A stretch of DNA of 34,891 bases, from positions 1 through 34,891 of the forward strand of contig JACQGL010000168.1 in assembly GCA_016199525.1 (NCBI GenBank). The letters run 5' to 3'. Numbering within the stretch: the first letter of the stretch is position 1; every line of letters begins with the position of its first letter. Source of the DNA: Armatimonadota bacterium (lineage in GTDB: Bacteria; Armatimonadota; SYMT01; JACQGL01). A program made the position numbers and the translations under genes. Below are positions 8,332 through 16,599 of the stretch, in pieces. The notes beneath the pieces are model-generated. The model searched no databases, had not been told where the DNA came from, and saw only the letters and a list, made by a program, of their open reading frames with translations.

Positions 8332-8695
8332 GACGGATCTCCAGTTCGGGGCGGACACGCTGCCGCGATCGCTTCAACACGCCCGCGAGGTGTGCGCAGG
8401 CGGTGCCAAGCGGGACGCCGACATCGCCGCGCCCCTATTGTAATGACCGCGAAGGGGGGCGTCAACGCGCGCTACCTCAACCGGCGGAGGACGGGCCACG
8501 CTCCGCGCCGATTCCGCCGCTGTCAGTTTGCTGCTTGACGCAAATGCGAACCTTAGTTTACTATACCTATTATAGGGAGCCGCTTGTGTGCTCAGGCGGG
8601 GCTGCGTCGCCGGGTCCACACGGCGTCCCGCCGTAGACAGCGGGTGAACGACCTCGGCAGGTGGACGGCTGAGCCTGGGATTGGGGAGCACGCAT
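8332..8695. other. Divergent intergenic region between hicB and the TcmP-like gene
   Basis: No gene recognised. The stretch holds an unusually AT-rich block (about 8535-8575) in GC-rich DNA, with a promoter-like pair and a small inverted repeat. It sits between the minus-strand hicBA-uvrB unit and the plus-strand tcmP-DUF5131 unit and so should carry promoters for both. Confidence 0.5.
8535..8564 (+). promoter_or_regulatory. Putative sigma-70-type promoter for the tcmP-DUF5131 unit
   Basis: TTGACG at 8535-8540 is followed after 18 nt by TACTAT at 8559-8564. Just overlapping the -10 is an inverted repeat CTATA-N5-TATAG (8561-8575) that could be an operator. The leader to the ATG at 8696 would be about 125 nt. 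Confidence 0.45.
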
Positions 8696-9808
8696 ATGAG
8701 CACGGATTCATTCTTCGAGCGCCAACGCGAGCACTCGCGCATCAAGGCCGAGATCGTCTCGAAGTACCTGCCAGCATGGGCCAACGTGATGAAGGGGCGC
8801 GCGCGTGGACCGCTCAACTACCTTGACCTGTTCGCCGGGCCGGGCTACTACGAGGATCGTCGCCCCTCAACGCCAATCCTGGCGGTTCAGGCCATTGCTG
8901 CCAGAGACGACCTCGCCAGTCTGGTCCGCACCGTTTTCAATGAGAAGATACCGGCGCGTGCTCAAGCCCTGCGGCAAGCGCTGGATGCGTTGCCAGAGGC
9001 CGCTCGACTGCGCTACCGCCCTCAGGTCTTCCACGGCGAAACCAATGCAGAGCTGGCCGAGGTGCTCCGGAACACGGCTCTGGCCCCCACGCTCGCATTC
9101 ATCGATCCGTGTGGGTACAAGGGCCTCACGCGGGTTCTGGTCCTCGCCATCCTGAAGAACTGGGGATCAGAATGCATCTTCTTCCTCAACTTCGACGCCG
9201 TCCGCCGCGCGCTCCAGAACCTCACTGTCGAGCCGCACATGCAGGCCCTGTTCGGCACCGAGCGAGCGGCAAGGCTGCGCGAGCTGCTCCCTTGCCTATC
9301 CCCGCGCGAGCAGGAACCGACCGTGCTGCGCCACCTGGAAGCGGCGATGAAAGAGGTGGGCGCGCAATACGTGCTGCCGTTCCGGTTGCGGGTGACCGAA
9401 CCGCAGAGGCGTCTCTATCACGTTGTGTTTGTTACGAAGAACGCGCTCGGCCTCAAGATTATGAAAGGGGTAATGTGGAGTGTCAGCACGGACCTCGCAG
9501 CGGGTATCGGATCCTACGAGTACGCTGCCGAAGATGAACGCTGCCCGAGCTTGTTTGAGCCGATAACGCCGGTCGACGACCTGGCACCCGAGCTGCTTCG
9601 CTACTTCGCCGGTCAGACGATCTCCGTCGGGCAGGTGTTTCAGGAGCACCAGACCAGGAGCCCCTATATCGAAAAGCACTACAAGACGGCTCTCCTCGGG
9701 CTGGAGGCAGAGGGGAAGATCACCGTCATCGTTCCTGAGGGGAAGAGGCGTCGGGCCAACACCTTTCCCGATTGGCTGGTCGTCCAGTTCCCTCCCCAGG
9801 AGAGCTGA
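8696..9808 (+). CDS. tcmP: Three-Cys-motif partner protein, TcmP-like
   Basis: The 370-residue product matches TcmP, a family defined by its adjacency to three-cysteine-motif proteins. DLFAGPG at residues 44-50 resembles methyltransferase motif I, and FIDPCGYKG (DPCG at 137-140) resembles motif IV, so a Rossmann methyltransferase-like fold is likely; the reaction is unknown. The C-terminal part (about 285-360: [26 protein letters not shown]) looks like a winged-helix module. The start at 8696 has a GGGGAG ribosome site 7 nt upstream; an in-frame TTG at 8681 is less likely. The stop is 2 nt before the next gene, so the pair is an operon. Such genes often occur in mobile or defence-rich DNA. 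Confidence 0.8.
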   Translation: MSTDSFFERQREHSRIKAEIVSKYLPAWANVMKGRARGPLNYLDLFAGPGYYEDRRPSTPILAVQAIAARDDLASLVRTVFNEKIPARAQALRQALDALPEAARLRYRPQVFHGETNAELAEVLRNTALAPTLAFIDPCGYKGLTRVLVLAILKNWGSECIFFLNFDAVRRALQNLTVEPHMQALFGTERAARLRELLPCLSPREQEPTVLRHLEAAMKEVGAQYVLPFRLRVTEPQRRLYHVVFVTKNALGLKIMKGVMWSVSTDLAAGIGSYEYAAEDERCPSLFEPITPVDDLAPELLRYFAGQTISVGQVFQEHQTRSPYIEKHYKTALLGLEAEGKITVIVPEGKRRRANTFPDWLVVQFPPQES

Positions 9809-9810
9809 CC

Positions 9811-10635
9811 GTGGCAGGACCGTCACGCATTGAGTGGACCGAAGCCACTTGGAACCCGGTTACTGGGTGCACAAAGGTGAGCCCGGGCTGCAAGCACTGC
9901 TACGCAGAGCAGCTCGCTCTCCGGTTGCAGGCGATGGGGAAGTGGAGCTACCGCAACGGGTTTGAGGTCACCCTCCAGCCCCAGGTCCTGGAGACACCAC
10001 TGCAGTGGCGCAAGCCGCGCACGATCTTCGTAAACTCGATGAGCGACCTGTTCCATGAACAGGTACCGATAGAGTACCTCTTGCGTGTCTTCGAGGTGAT
10101 GCGGCGCGCGCATTGGCACCGTTTCCAGGTGCTAACGAAACGCTCGGAGCGCCTGGTCGAGCTGAACCCCGTCTTGCCCTGGGAGTCGAACATCTGGATG
10201 GGTGTGAGCGTGGAGTCCGCTAGATACACCTTCCGGATCGACCACCTCCGCCAGACGCGAGCCGCGGTGAAGTTCCTGTCCCTGGAGCCCCTTCTGGAGC
10301 CGCTTCCCGATCTCAATCTATCTGGCATCGACTGGGTGATTGTAGGTGGTGAGTCCGGACCAGGGGCACGACCCATGGACGCCTCGTGGGTTCTGGACAT
10401 CAGGGATCAGTGTGAGAGGGCAGGCGTGCCCTTCTTCTTCAAGCAATGGGGCGGGCGCAACAAGAAGCAGACCGGCCGCCTGCTGGAAGGACGCACCTGG
10501 GATGGGATGCCGGCTGCCCCGAACGGTCGGCGGTGGAAGCCTGATACCCGGGTGTCACCGCCAGGTCAGGCACGGCCTGGCGCCTCTCAACCCGCGCCAG
10601 AGGTGCTCCCGCTGCTCGAATTCTCGCCCGGCTGA
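9811..10635 (+). CDS. DUF5131 / phage Gp37-Gp68-family three-cysteine protein
   Basis: The GTG start at 9811 has AGGAG 8 nt upstream and gives 274 residues. The N-terminal [14 protein letters not shown] is followed by the cysteine cluster C20-x6-C27-x2-C30 ([10 protein letters not shown]), the hallmark of this family. The cluster looks like the iron-sulfur loop of radical-SAM-like proteins. Further family blocks are [34 protein letters not shown] and [16 protein letters not shown], and a PFFFKQWGG end. Function is not established. With TcmP directly upstream this is the known two-gene pairing. No other phage gene is nearby, so this is not evidence of a prophage. Confidence 0.85.
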   Translation: MAGPSRIEWTEATWNPVTGCTKVSPGCKHCYAEQLALRLQAMGKWSYRNGFEVTLQPQVLETPLQWRKPRTIFVNSMSDLFHEQVPIEYLLRVFEVMRRAHWHRFQVLTKRSERLVELNPVLPWESNIWMGVSVESARYTFRIDHLRQTRAAVKFLSLEPLLEPLPDLNLSGIDWVIVGGESGPGARPMDASWVLDIRDQCERAGVPFFFKQWGGRNKKQTGRLLEGRTWDGMPAAPNGRRWKPDTRVSPPGQARPGASQPAPEVLPLLEFSPG

Positions 10636-10649
10636 GACTACGCCAGCCA

Positions 10650-11288
10650 CTACGATCCATCCCGCAGATGCGCCGTGTCGTTCAGGTAGCGCAGGCGGGG
10701 GGTGCGTCGGTCCCGTTCCACGCAGCTGATGCTGGCGTTGTCCAGGTCCAGTCGGCAGTAGGCGGCCACCGGGACTCCCAGGCAGGCGCCCAGTACGGCG
10801 CGGATCGAGCCGCCGTGGGCGACTATCAGGACGGTCTGCCCCGTGTGGCGAGCCAGGAGGCGCTCCATCGCCCGGACGGCGCGCGCCTGAAGGGCCTCCA
10901 GCCGTTCCCCGCCCTCGGGTCGGTTCCGGATCGGATCCGCCTCATACGCGGCCCATTCCTCGGGGTAACGCGCGCGGGCTTCAACGAGGGTGAGGCCCTC
11001 CCAGCGGCCGAACGCCACTTCACGCAGCCCTGGCTCGGTAGCGATGGGTAGGGAGAGCGCCGCGGCGATCGGTTCTGCCGTCTGGACGGCACGCTGGAGG
11101 TCGCTGCTGTAGAGGGCGGCGGCGCCGCAGTTCGGCAGTCGGGCGGCCACGCGACGCGCCTGCTCGCGGCCCATTTCGGAGAGCGGCACATCCGTACATC
11201 CCTGGATGCGGCCCTCGCAGTTCCAGATGGACTCCCCGTGGCGCACGAGGAGGAGGCGGCTGCCGGGCGGGAGGTCGAGTTCAAGCAC
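10650..11288 (-). CDS. Histidine phosphatase family protein (phosphoglycerate-mutase-like)
   Basis: The 212-residue product has the RHG motif LLLVRHGESIWN, with catalytic His17, and the second-histidine block LIVAHGGSIRAVL. These define the histidine phosphatase superfamily, which includes cofactor-dependent phosphoglycerate mutase and alpha-ribazole phosphatase. The short form with GRIQGCTDVPLSEMGREQARRVA is common among broad-specificity phosphatases, so the substrate is open. The likely start is GTG at 11288, 4 nt after the stop of the upstream TPR gene, which points to translational coupling. It converges with the DUF5131 gene across 14 nt. Confidence 0.88.
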   Translation of the reverse strand: MLELDLPPGSRLLLVRHGESIWNCEGRIQGCTDVPLSEMGREQARRVAARLPNCGAAALYSSDLQRAVQTAEPIAAALSLPIATEPGLREVAFGRWEGLTLVEARARYPEEWAAYEADPIRNRPEGGERLEALQARAVRAMERLLARHTGQTVLIVAHGGSIRAVLGACLGVPVAAYCRLDLDNASISCVERDRRTPRLRYLNDTAHLRDGS

Positions 11289-11292
11289 AGGA

Positions 11293-11787
11293 TCAATTCA
11301 TCAGCGCCTGAAGGCGCCAGATGCGGCGCTGGGCGCTGGCGAAGTTGGTGTGGAGACGGAGCGCCTCGCGGTAGCACTCGATGGCGCGACGCCAGTCGCC
11401 CTGGCGCTCAAAGATGCGCCCCAGGTTGAAGTAGGGGAAGTAGCGGCACTCGTACCGTTCCGCGCGGAGCGCCTGCCGCAGGTACGGGATGGCCTCGTTC
11501 AGCCTCCCAAGGTCGATCAGGTAGGCGCCGATGTCGTTCCATGAATTGCCGTACGTGGGGTCCACCTCGATGGCGCGCTTGCACTCCCGGATGGCCTCCA
11601 GGGTTCGCCCCTGGGAATGGAACGCCCAGCCGAGGAACGTGTGCGCCTCCGCGGTCGGATGGGTCTCCAGGGAGCGGCGATAGAGGCGAATCGCCTCCTC
11701 GAGGTTACCCTCCGTCTGGCACTGGTATCCTTGCTGCCAAAAGCTCAGCGCCTCGTCGATGGCATTCTCAGCGTAGACCGTACTCAC
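11293..11787 (-). CDS. Small tetratricopeptide-repeat protein
   Basis: The 164-residue product consists almost wholly of TPR units: ALSFWQQGYQCQTEGNLEEAIRLYRRSL, AHTFLGWAFHSQGRTLEAIRECKRAI, SWNDIGAYLIDLGRLNEAIPYLRQAL, FNLGRIFERQGDWRRAIECYREAL. There is no signal peptide, so it should act in the cytoplasm as a protein-binding adaptor. The start is GTG at 11787, preceded by a good GGGGGTGA ribosome site. It sits between the MqnA/D-like gene (upstream, 89 nt) and the histidine phosphatase gene (4 nt downstream). The partner is unknown. Confidence 0.88.
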   Translation of the reverse strand: MSTVYAENAIDEALSFWQQGYQCQTEGNLEEAIRLYRRSLETHPTAEAHTFLGWAFHSQGRTLEAIRECKRAIEVDPTYGNSWNDIGAYLIDLGRLNEAIPYLRQALRAERYECRYFPYFNLGRIFERQGDWRRAIECYREALRLHTNFASAQRRIWRLQALMN

Positions 11788-11845
11788 ACGTGGTCACCCC
11801 CGGAGCAAGCGTTCCGCGACCAGCCCCCGCGTTCGCACGTTGGGA

Positions 11846-11863
11846 CGTGGGAACGTTTCCACG
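11846..11863. promoter_or_regulatory. Near-palindrome upstream of the small TPR gene
   Basis: CGTGGGAACGTTTCCACG is an 18-bp near-palindrome with one mismatched pair, centred on AACGTT. It lies between the MqnA/D-like stop and the TPR start and could be an operator. The surroundings contain several further GGGAACG-like words. Confidence 0.3.
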
Positions 11864-11876
11864 GACTCGGGAACGC

Positions 11877-12716
11877 TTACCCACCTGGTTTCGGGACAAA
11901 CTCTGCGTCTGGCAGAAATGGGAGCACACCCGCGGCGTGCCCCTCCCGCAGGAAGCGCCAGATGCTCTCCCGCCCGGCGTCGCCCATGTCCTGTGTCCAG
12001 TGGTTCACATACATGCCGACGAACCGGTCTGCCAGCGTTCGGTGGACGCCTCGACCGTATTCCAGGGCGTAATCCAGCGCCTGGCGGCGGTGAGCCAGGC
12101 CGTAGCGGATGCTCTCGTACAGGATATCAGAGACCCGCGCGATTGTGGTCGCGCCCAGGTCCTTGCGGATCACATTCACGCCCAGCGGCAGGGGCAGTCC
12201 GGTGCGCTCCTTCCACCAGGCGCCGAGATCCGCCACAGGGTGCAGACCGTGTTGGGCGTGCGTAAGCTGCCCCTCGTGGATGAGCAGGCCGGCGTCCACC
12301 TGGCCCGCTTCCACCGCGTCCATAATCTGGTCGAACGGCAGCACCTCGGCATCGAACTCGGGCAAGAAGAGCCGCAACGCCAGATAGGCGCTGGTGCGCA
12401 GGCCGGGCACGGCAATGCGCTTCGCCTGCAGCTCCGCTGCCTTGCAGGGCTGTGTGGCCACCAGGAGGGGACCGTAGCCATCTCCCATGCTGGCCCCGTG
12501 CGGCAGAATGGCGTAGCGATCCGCCACGTAGGCGTAGCCGTGCACGGAAATGGCGGTAACGTGGAGCTGCCCGGCGAGCGCCCACTGGTTCAGCGTCTCG
12601 ATATCCCGCAGCACGTGTTCGAACTCGAACCCGTGCGTAGGGATGCGCCCGTGGGCGAGGGCGTAGAACATAAAGGCGTCGTCCGCATCGGGACTGTGTC
12701 CCAGGGTCAGCTTCAC
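11877..12716 (-). CDS. MqnA/MqnD-family menaquinone biosynthesis protein (futalosine pathway)
   Basis: The product belongs to the periplasmic-binding-protein-like family that contains MqnA (chorismate dehydratase) and MqnD (1,4-dihydroxy-6-naphthoate synthase) of the futalosine route. The opening LTLGHSPDADDAFMFYALAHG is the family signature and looks closest to the MqnD side. Further blocks are VTAISVHGYAYV, GYGPLLVA and DAGLLIHEGQLTH. I chose GTG at 12716 (279 residues) because homologues begin at this motif; an in-frame GTG at 12788 would add 24 uncharacteristic residues. The ribosome site is weak. Whether it is MqnD proper or a relative cannot be settled by eye. Confidence 0.78.
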   Translation of the reverse strand: MKLTLGHSPDADDAFMFYALAHGRIPTHGFEFEHVLRDIETLNQWALAGQLHVTAISVHGYAYVADRYAILPHGASMGDGYGPLLVATQPCKAAELQAKRIAVPGLRTSAYLALRLFLPEFDAEVLPFDQIMDAVEAGQVDAGLLIHEGQLTHAQHGLHPVADLGAWWKERTGLPLPLGVNVIRKDLGATTIARVSDILYESIRYGLAHRRQALDYALEYGRGVHRTLADRFVGMYVNHWTQDMGDAGRESIWRFLREGHAAGVLPFLPDAEFVPKPGG

Positions 12717-12849
12717 GAGTCTAGTCTCGCAAGGATCGGAGCGCCCGGTGGCAGCACTGGCCCCCGGCGAGCAGAAAGGATAACGCACAAATGTAATTCG
12801 TAACGCTCACTACCCCAGCCCTTTGCCCGAACATCCAATACCTGAACGG

Positions 12850-13476
12850 CTATGGGGCCGCCAGCTGGCGGATCCAATCCTGCTCGGCGCCAATGGTGGT
12901 ACGCGGCCCGTGGCCCGGGTAGACGATCGTTTCCGGGGGCAGATCCGCCAGGCGGGCCAGGCTCCGGTAGAGCTGCAACGCGTCCGCCCCGGGCAGGTCC
13001 GTCCGGCCCATCCCCCCGGCGAACAGCACGTCCCCCGGAAACAGCACGCCCTCCCGCGGCGCATAAAGGCTGATACCGCCCGGGCTGTGCCCCGGCGTGT
13101 GCAGCACCTGCCAGGAGAGGGATCCCAGGAGCAGTTCGTCTCCCTCCGCCAGCTCGCGATCAATGGGCACGTGCGGCATCGCCAGCGGCAGGCCGAAGAG
13201 CGCCGGCTGGGGGAACGCCAGCAGCGGCCGATCGCCGGCGTGTGCCATCACCGGCACTCCCGCCGCTGCATAGGCCGGTATGTCCAGCAGATGATCGAAG
13301 TGCCCGTGTGTCAGCACCAAGCCCAGCAGGCGCAGATCGCGCCGGCAGGCCTCCGCCAGGATGGGCGCCGCGGTGTCGAGAGGCGCATCTACCACCAGGG
13401 CCTCACCGCTCGCCAGATCGAAGACCAGGTAGCCGTGGGTATCTACCGGCCCGCCGGTAAACTGCTGGATTTCCAT
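12850..13476 (-). CDS. Metallo-beta-lactamase-fold hydrolase (glyoxalase II-like)
   Basis: The 208-residue product has the metal-binding motif THGHFDH at 56-62. Later ligands are in VLHTPGHSPGG, LFPGDVLF and the C-terminal YPGHGPRT. This is the layout of small glyoxalase II-like thioester hydrolases: about 200 residues, without the helical C-terminal substrate domain of true GloB. Likely substrates are thioesters such as S-lactoylthiols, but this is by family only. The ATG at 13476 begins a normal family N-terminus (MEIQQFTGGPVDTHGYLV). Confidence 0.88.
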   Translation of the reverse strand: MEIQQFTGGPVDTHGYLVFDLASGEALVVDAPLDTAAPILAEACRRDLRLLGLVLTHGHFDHLLDIPAYAAAGVPVMAHAGDRPLLAFPQPALFGLPLAMPHVPIDRELAEGDELLLGSLSWQVLHTPGHSPGGISLYAPREGVLFPGDVLFAGGMGRTDLPGADALQLYRSLARLADLPPETIVYPGHGPRTTIGAEQDWIRQLAAP

Positions 13477-13614
13477 GTCCCTGTCCGGTGGCCGCCTCTA
13501 GCGAATTGTATCACGCACGGCCGAAGGCCCCGCGCCGGCGGTCGCCGCTCAAAGCCAGGTCAGCAGGGCACCGTTTCCCAGGGGCCGGAGGGAGCACCAC
13601 GGGGGCGCGGGGCG

Positions 13615-15357
13615 CTACGTGGTTTGCTCCGCGCCCGAGAGGTGCCCCATCTGCATCCGGTACATCTCCGCGTAAAGCCCCCCTCGTTCCAGCAGCTCCG
13701 CGTGCGTGCCCTGCTCCAGCACGCGTCCCGCCTCCAGCACGACAATGCGATCCGCGGTGCGGGCCATGCTCAGCCGGTGGGAGATGATGAACGTGGTGCG
13801 GCCCTGCATCAGCCGCTCCAGAGCCTGCTGGATGATCCACTCAGATTCCGGCTCCACGGCAGAAGTCGCCTCGTCCAGGATGAGGATTTCGGGGTCGGCA
13901 AGGAAGGCGCGGGCGATGGCGATCCGCTGCCGCTGGCCGCCGGACAGCTTCACACCCCGCTCGCCGATCTCCGTCTGCCAGCCCTCGGGCAGGCTCTCGA
14001 TGAACTCCAGCGCGTTGGCGGCGCGCGCCGCGTCCCGCACCTCGTCCATCGTCGCTTCGGGACGGGCATAGCGGACGTTATCCAGCACCGTGCCGTTGAA
14101 CAGGAACGTCTCCTGGAGGACCATAGCGATGTGGGTGCGCAGGCTGCACTGGGTGATCTGGCGCACGTCCAGACCATCCACCCGCACGCGACCCGCTTGC
14201 GGGTCCCAGAATCGGGGGATCAGAGAGAGGAGGGTGCTCTTGCCGCCGCCGCTGGGGCCCACCAGCGCCACGCTTTGCCCGGGGGCCACGTCCAGAGAGA
14301 CGTCGTGCAGGACCGGCGTCTCGCGATAGGCGAACGTGACCTGGTCGAAGGTAACCCGTCCGCGCACGTCCTTTAGCGCCTTGGCGTCGGGGGCGTCCGC
14401 CACAGCCTCAGGAGCGTCCAGGATCTCGAACAGGCGGTGGGCGGCGGCCACAGCGCGCTGGATCATATCATTGATCTGCGCCAGCTGCCGCACCGGTGAG
14501 AAGAGCTGCTGCCACCACCCCCGGTAGGCCACCAGTCCGCCGACCGTGAAGCTCCCCTGGACCACGAACCAGCCTCCCAGCCCGATGGCCACCACGTTGC
14601 CGAGGAAGCCCAGGGTCATCACGGAAGGGAAGAATACGGTGCGCGCGTTAATGGCGCGGTTCTGCACGCTGCGGTATTCCTCGGTGGCGGCGTGGAACCG
14701 GCGCGCCTCCTCGGGCTCCTTGGCGAACGCTTTGATGACCACCAGCCCCGTCAGGTTCTCCTGGAGCCGCGCGCCCACGTCCCCCAGGCGCTCCCGCGCG
14801 GTGCGGTACAGAGTCTTGATGCGGATGTTGAAGGTGCGGATGAGCAGGCCCACGCCGAGTACCGGCGTAATGGTGAGCAAGCCCAGCACCGGTTGGAGGG
14901 CGATCAGCGCCCCCGCGACGAGAACGAAGCTCAACGCATTGGAGAGGACGCTATCCGTGCCCTGGATCGCCACCTCCTGAAGCACATCGATATCGTTCAT
15001 CACCCGCGATTGCAGGTCGCCAATGCGGTTGTTGTAGAGATAACCGAGCGACTGACGCTGGAGCTTCTGGTAGGCGGCGTTGCGCAGGTCCTGCACGAAC
15101 CGCTGGCCCACCTTCTCCAGCAGGTTGGCGCGCAGCGCCCCGATCAGCACTCCGAAGATGTGCACCGCGAACATCACCCCCACCGCGGGCAGGAGCCATT
15201 GGAGGCGGCCGTGGGCGATCACCTCGTCCACGATGAACTTCCAGACAAGCGGATGGAAGAGGGACGCGGGCGTGGCCAGGAGCAGGCAGAACAGCCCGAC
15301 GGCGATGGTGGGCCAGTAGGGGACCAGGTAGCGCAGCAAACGAGCGAAGACGTGCAT
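13615..15357 (-). CDS. ABC exporter, fused transmembrane and ATPase domains (MsbA/LmrA type)
   Basis: The 580-residue half-transporter has an N-terminal membrane domain of about six helices (residues 1-310), beginning MHVFARLLRYLVPYWPTIAVG. The ATPase domain follows: Walker A GPSGGGKST at about 367-375, Q-loop VLQETFLFNGTV, signature LSGGQ at 471-475, Walker B ILILDEATS and the H-loop ISHRLSM. It should form a homodimer that flips lipids or drugs outward. The substrate is not indicated by neighbours. The next gene, on the opposite strand, starts about 240 nt away, leaving room for divergent promoters. Confidence 0.94.
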   Translation of the reverse strand: MHVFARLLRYLVPYWPTIAVGLFCLLLATPASLFHPLVWKFIVDEVIAHGRLQWLLPAVGVMFAVHIFGVLIGALRANLLEKVGQRFVQDLRNAAYQKLQRQSLGYLYNNRIGDLQSRVMNDIDVLQEVAIQGTDSVLSNALSFVLVAGALIALQPVLGLLTITPVLGVGLLIRTFNIRIKTLYRTARERLGDVGARLQENLTGLVVIKAFAKEPEEARRFHAATEEYRSVQNRAINARTVFFPSVMTLGFLGNVVAIGLGGWFVVQGSFTVGGLVAYRGWWQQLFSPVRQLAQINDMIQRAVAAAHRLFEILDAPEAVADAPDAKALKDVRGRVTFDQVTFAYRETPVLHDVSLDVAPGQSVALVGPSGGGKSTLLSLIPRFWDPQAGRVRVDGLDVRQITQCSLRTHIAMVLQETFLFNGTVLDNVRYARPEATMDEVRDAARAANALEFIESLPEGWQTEIGERGVKLSGGQRQRIAIARAFLADPEILILDEATSAVEPESEWIIQQALERLMQGRTTFIISHRLSMARTADRIVVLEAGRVLEQGTHAELLERGGLYAEMYRMQMGHLSGAEQTT

Positions 15358-15554
15358 AGCAGGTTGATGGACCTAATCGGGATGGTGTGTCGTTCTACGA
15401 TAAGTGTACGCCATCAGGGGCGCGCGCGCCTGTGCGGGCGGCAGGAGGCGCAACCTCTCCTGGGGAACGGCGTTGTGGGAATAGAAAAATGCTTAACTTA
15501 GAAGCACAACCCGCGGCCATAAGCGGATGATCCGTCCCCCGGATCGCCAGTGGG

Positions 15555-15588
15555 GTTGGTCGCGGCAGTAAGTTGGTCGCGGCAGTAA
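15555..15588. repeat. Perfect 17-bp tandem duplication
   Basis: GTTGGTCGCGGCAGTAA occurs twice back to back (15555-15571 and 15572-15588). It ends 7 nt before the putative GTG start of the next gene. It may be a recent slippage or a paired regulator site. Confidence 0.85.
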
Positions 15589-15595
15589 ATGGTAC

Positions 15596-16399
15596 GTGAG
15601 GACGATGCTGCACGCGCTGGGCAACGTGTGGCTGCTCTCCATCTGGGCCTGGGCCCCGGATGAAGGGCGCTGGCTCCGGGCCGTGCTGATCGCGCTGGCC
15701 ATGCTCGGCATTGGGTACCTCGTGCGCCGCTGGAGCCGTGGGTGCGTCTCGGAGGCCAGTGCACCCATTGAGGCGCCCAAGGACGTGACGGCCCACATCC
15801 GCGACCTCACTTCTGCCCTGGGCTGTCCCATCACCCACGTTGCGCTGCAGCGGACGCAGCCGCGCCGGGGACGGTTTATGCTGCTTGTACTGATCGCGGG
15901 TAAAGAATCCGCTCTCGTTCCGGCAGAGCTGGTGGACGCTCTCCGAGCAGACCAGGTTGCCATGCTGGTTGCTGCCCAGGCCCTAGCGCAGCCCTCGAGG
16001 ACGGTCAACACTGTGCTGGGTTCGGCGTTCATGTTACTGATGGCCGTTCCCCCGATCGCCCTGCTGGCCGCCGCGCTGGACGGAATCCTCGCCGGCGATC
16101 TGCAAGGCCTGCCGGGGCTCGTCCTCTGGCTGGGTTTGTGGGCGCTGATGGTCATCGCGGCGATTTTATCCCTGCTGCTCACCGCCCCCCGTGACGAGCA
16201 CCGCCAGGAAGAAGCGGATCTCCGCGTGGTGGAGGCGACCGGAGAGCCCGGCAAGTTCTTGGGGGCCCTGAATCTGCTGGAGGACCTCCACCTCCACAGG
16301 TACGCGATGTTCGCATCGCGGAACGCGGATCTGGACCGAGCAGAGACGGCGCTACGCCGCCGCCGCATTCGCCTCCGGCGCCGACTGGGGTTGGATTGA
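15596..16399 (+). CDS. Membrane protein resembling an M48/HtpX-type peptidase without the zinc motif
   Basis: The 267-residue product has hydrophobic segments at about 27-46, 138-165 and 173-196. The order of features follows M48 membrane peptidases: LVPAELVDALRADQVAMLVAAQALAQ occupies the place of the usual segment leading into HExxH. A later EEADLRVVEATGEPGKFLGAL (from about 205) resembles the EAD...TGdP...AL block with the third ligand. Here the HExxH position reads AAQAL, so both histidines and the glutamate are missing. I therefore call it a probable inactive homologue; similarity is by eye. The start may be GTG 15596 or ATG 15605. An Arg-rich end (RRRRIRLRRRLGLD) would be cytoplasmic. 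Confidence 0.6.
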   Translation: MRTMLHALGNVWLLSIWAWAPDEGRWLRAVLIALAMLGIGYLVRRWSRGCVSEASAPIEAPKDVTAHIRDLTSALGCPITHVALQRTQPRRGRFMLLVLIAGKESALVPAELVDALRADQVAMLVAAQALAQPSRTVNTVLGSAFMLLMAVPPIALLAAALDGILAGDLQGLPGLVLWLGLWALMVIAAILSLLLTAPRDEHRQEEADLRVVEATGEPGKFLGALNLLEDLHLHRYAMFASRNADLDRAETALRRRRIRLRRRLGLD

Positions 16400-16599
16400 C
16401 TCCCCGCTACATCCCCGTAAACCCAACCGCCCGCTATATCAGGCCCCTGGGGAGTTGGGTAAGTAATCTCTGCGCGCATGCGGGTGGCCGCTGATCCCTT
16501 CTGGCAGCCCACACGATCCTGGCTCGTCGCGCCGCAACCGGGTTGCGGTTAAGATAGAGCGGAGGATGCGCGGCAGGGTGTGGACCGTTGGGGACAGGA

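Noticed and set aside
9811-10635. Prophage, based on the phage Gp37/Gp68 family name
   Set aside because: No integrase, structural, lysis or replication genes are nearby. The pairing with TcmP is a known non-prophage context.
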